Shown piece after piece: positions 62,035-64,000 of a DNA stretch of 64,000 bases. The stretch lies in contig CM052361.1 of NCBI GenBank assembly GCA_028551475.1, forward strand, positions 2,177,501 through 2,241,500, read 5' to 3'. The translations under genes and the position numbers were made by a program. The DNA is from Casuarina equisetifolia (lineage: Eukaryota > Streptophyta > Magnoliopsida > Fagales > Casuarinaceae). Below the pieces are notes generated by a model. That model was not told the origin of the DNA. It ran no database searches and was given only the letters and a program-made list of their open reading frames with translations. The stretch's first letter is position 1. Every line of letters starts with the position of its first letter.

Positions 62035-64000
62035 TCAAGCCAATTGTTTTACAAGAAACAATCTCGTTTACCCAGTAGCTTGCGAAAGAGAACATAAATA
62101 AAAAATGGTTAGCAGACGGAACCAGTAGTGGGAAGAAGACTTCCTCGTGTGGAGCCAAGTGGGTATATTTTTGGTGGCGGGATTTCTATTACGCATGGTT
62201 GTTTTTGTGTGGAAACAGTCTCAATTGGGCGTAGGAGCAGAAGCATTAGTTGGGTTCATCAATCTCAAAAGTGATGGGGGCAGGTTAGTGATGTGAACTC
62301 AGTTGGTAGTCTATTCATGTTGGATTGTCTGAGAGGGATTCATCACAAACTCTTGGACCTGTGGACTTTCTTCAACCTAATCGAAAAGGTAGGCAAATTA
62401 GCAAATAGGCATTTTGGAAAAAGCTTCAGCAAATAAGGAATGTCCACCAATTCTTTTCCAGGATGGTTTTATACTCCAAAGTTCATATCTCGAGAGCTCC
62501 TGTGTTTGGCTCTATTATCATTACGGCAACTTTTACATTACTCAAGATTAAGGATAAAATAATCTGCCAAATAGTCAATGTTTTACCTAACATTTTTTTT
62601 AATGGGTGTAAAAGATAAAAGAAAAAAGAGCCAAAAATACGAAGTGAAGAAGAAAAGACAGCAATATGATTTCAAATTTTTTTAAGAGCTCTTCTTGTTT
62701 GACACTTTGTCCAATCATTTGGCTAGTTTGGATTTTCACAAACCAAAACAACAGATAGGAATCCTTGTGTCCTATCTTTTTCGGCTATAATTATTGCAAA
62801 CTAGATGTTCACGACCTTTAACATCACTCAAGGTTGAACTATTACTGGAGCAAAGAACCAAGTGTTACAAAACATGATAAAAAGAAGCATCAATGCAAGT
62901 CAATGAAGGACCACAACATTATTTGCAGAATAAGATCTAGTGGGCTTGTATGCGGTGGTCCAACTTTTTAGGTGATATGCTTTGCAATCTCTATCAGCCT
63001 CACATCCTTACACATGATCTTTCAAATTTGAACATCTTATATGCATCCTGTACAAAACCCAAATTGGGATGTGCTTGGTTCTACGTTATCCCTTCTCTTT
63101 GCATAAGCACCCAAGGAATCCAATCTTGTAAGCCAAAACCAAGATGGTTTTGTGGGGTCGCACAGAGCACAATCATGAAGGAATCCTTCCACTTGCATGT
63201 AAAGAGGAGGCTTCTCTTGCCCTAGGTACATTTTTGTTCAATTTACTTCATTTTGTTCAGAAAGCTCTACATGGGAATGACGACTAACAGCGTTCCCAAT
63301 TCTCCACTGCAAGCCAACTACTGTTAAACCAACTTCAACAGTGCCACCATCATGGCAACTCCGCGACTGTTGTCACCACTATCATTGGCACCAGTACGCC
63401 ACCTCAATTGCAATGTTCATAACGATGGGAATAGTAAAATCTAAACCACTTCCTTGATCAAACCGAAAATCCAAGTTGTGCAAGCTGTCCAATCAAGCTG
63501 TGATGGACTTTATCCCATGAGACAAGAAAAAAAAGCAGGAGCCCATTTGTCTGACCCTAATTAGAAATAAATGGCCTTCTCTTTCCTTTTTACGTGCTGC
63601 CCACTGCCGGAATCAAAATAGGCTTGGGACTTTAAAGCTCATTCCCAGTTCATAATTATGAATCTAGAGCTTGTAATTTACTCAAAAAATTATCTTAATA
63701 TTTTATTTTAATAAGTAATTTGCATTAGAATATTCAATAATATTTTTCAGTTGTAGTTTTCAAGTTTTCATACTGCATTAGGTGTATTTCAAGTAGCCTT
63801 TCCTTCATTTCATTTGTGGTGGTTTTTTCCTAGCTTCTGGCTAAGGGAAATTGTGAGAAGGATAGCAAAATCAAACCTAAAACAAGCGCTACCACTAAAT
63901 CAAACGTCTAGTTTTTGAGTTTAGGGCCTAGTTAGTCTCAAATTTTTTTTTTTTTGTGTATTCATCCTTTACAAGATTTTAGATATGCGAGAAACAAAGG
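62035..64000 (+). repeat. 2-kb non-coding direct repeat, copy B (runs off the window)
   Basis: This copy is collinear with 51575-53575, and similarity is still present at the last base (GAAACAAAGG in both). Together the copies bracket eIF3b at about 1.9 kb upstream and 0.5 kb downstream. The right boundary lies outside the window. Confidence 0.85.

Noticed and set aside
51575-64000. Direct repeats as LTRs of one retrotransposon enclosing eIF3b
   Set aside because: The interior is a normal multi-exon gene with no gag or pol, and no TG...CA ends, primer-binding site or polypurine tract were seen.

Overview
The window is nuclear DNA from a flowering plant. Genes are split by short AT-rich GT-AG introns, a Ty1/copia element and LINE and SINE insertions are present, and every recognisable gene belongs to a plant family: NIP aquaporin, AVT1 transporter, GASA/snakin peptide, ZF-HD homeodomain factor, SMC4 and eIF3b. 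The species cannot be fixed from sequence alone. A woody eudicot or other non-grass is my guess.

Layout. 1-4403 is the 3' part of a dead copia retrotransposon ending in its 3' LTR. 4404-8021 is intergenic with a relic AVT1 first exon. 8022-10773 (-) is an AVT1-type vacuolar amino acid transporter with four exons and 405 aa. 13246-14771 (+) is a NIP2 (Lsi1-type, metalloid/silicon) aquaporin with five exons and 264 aa. 15325-25542 (-) is a complete SMC4 condensin gene; I placed 28 exons that join in frame to 1244 aa. 27094-28484 (-) and 31850-32974 (-) are two GASA genes of 109 aa each. 47348-48424 (+) is an intronless ZF-HD gene of 358 aa, and 55512-61507 (+) is eIF3b with eleven exons and 714 aa. 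About 13 kb between 33.0 and 46.4 kb shows no convincing gene.

The most unusual part is 28.5-31 kb. A block holding the 5' end of SMC4 and a GASA gene is duplicated in tandem. The junction between the two copies is filled by an inverted piece of SMC4 (end of exon 10, intron, start of exon 11) joined to an inverted, 3'-truncated copy of the ZF-HD gene that lies 17 kb away. The joints show about 4 bp of microhomology, which suggests template-switching repair. The outcome is a ZF-HD paralogue whose C-terminus is read from antisense SMC4 DNA and which lies downstream of a duplicated SMC4 promoter and first exon. One GASA copy has lost the upstream region that the other kept.

Smaller notable points: the NIP2 gene has NSA in place of the second NPA but keeps the 108-residue NPA spacing; a 5'-truncated LINE with a 15-bp target-site duplication sits in an eIF3b intron; a SINE-like element has a 16-bp target-site duplication; about 2 kb of non-coding DNA is directly repeated on both sides of eIF3b; and SMC4 contains one GC-AG intron. 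The genes do not form a pathway. They are independent plant genes linked by local duplication and mobile-element activity.
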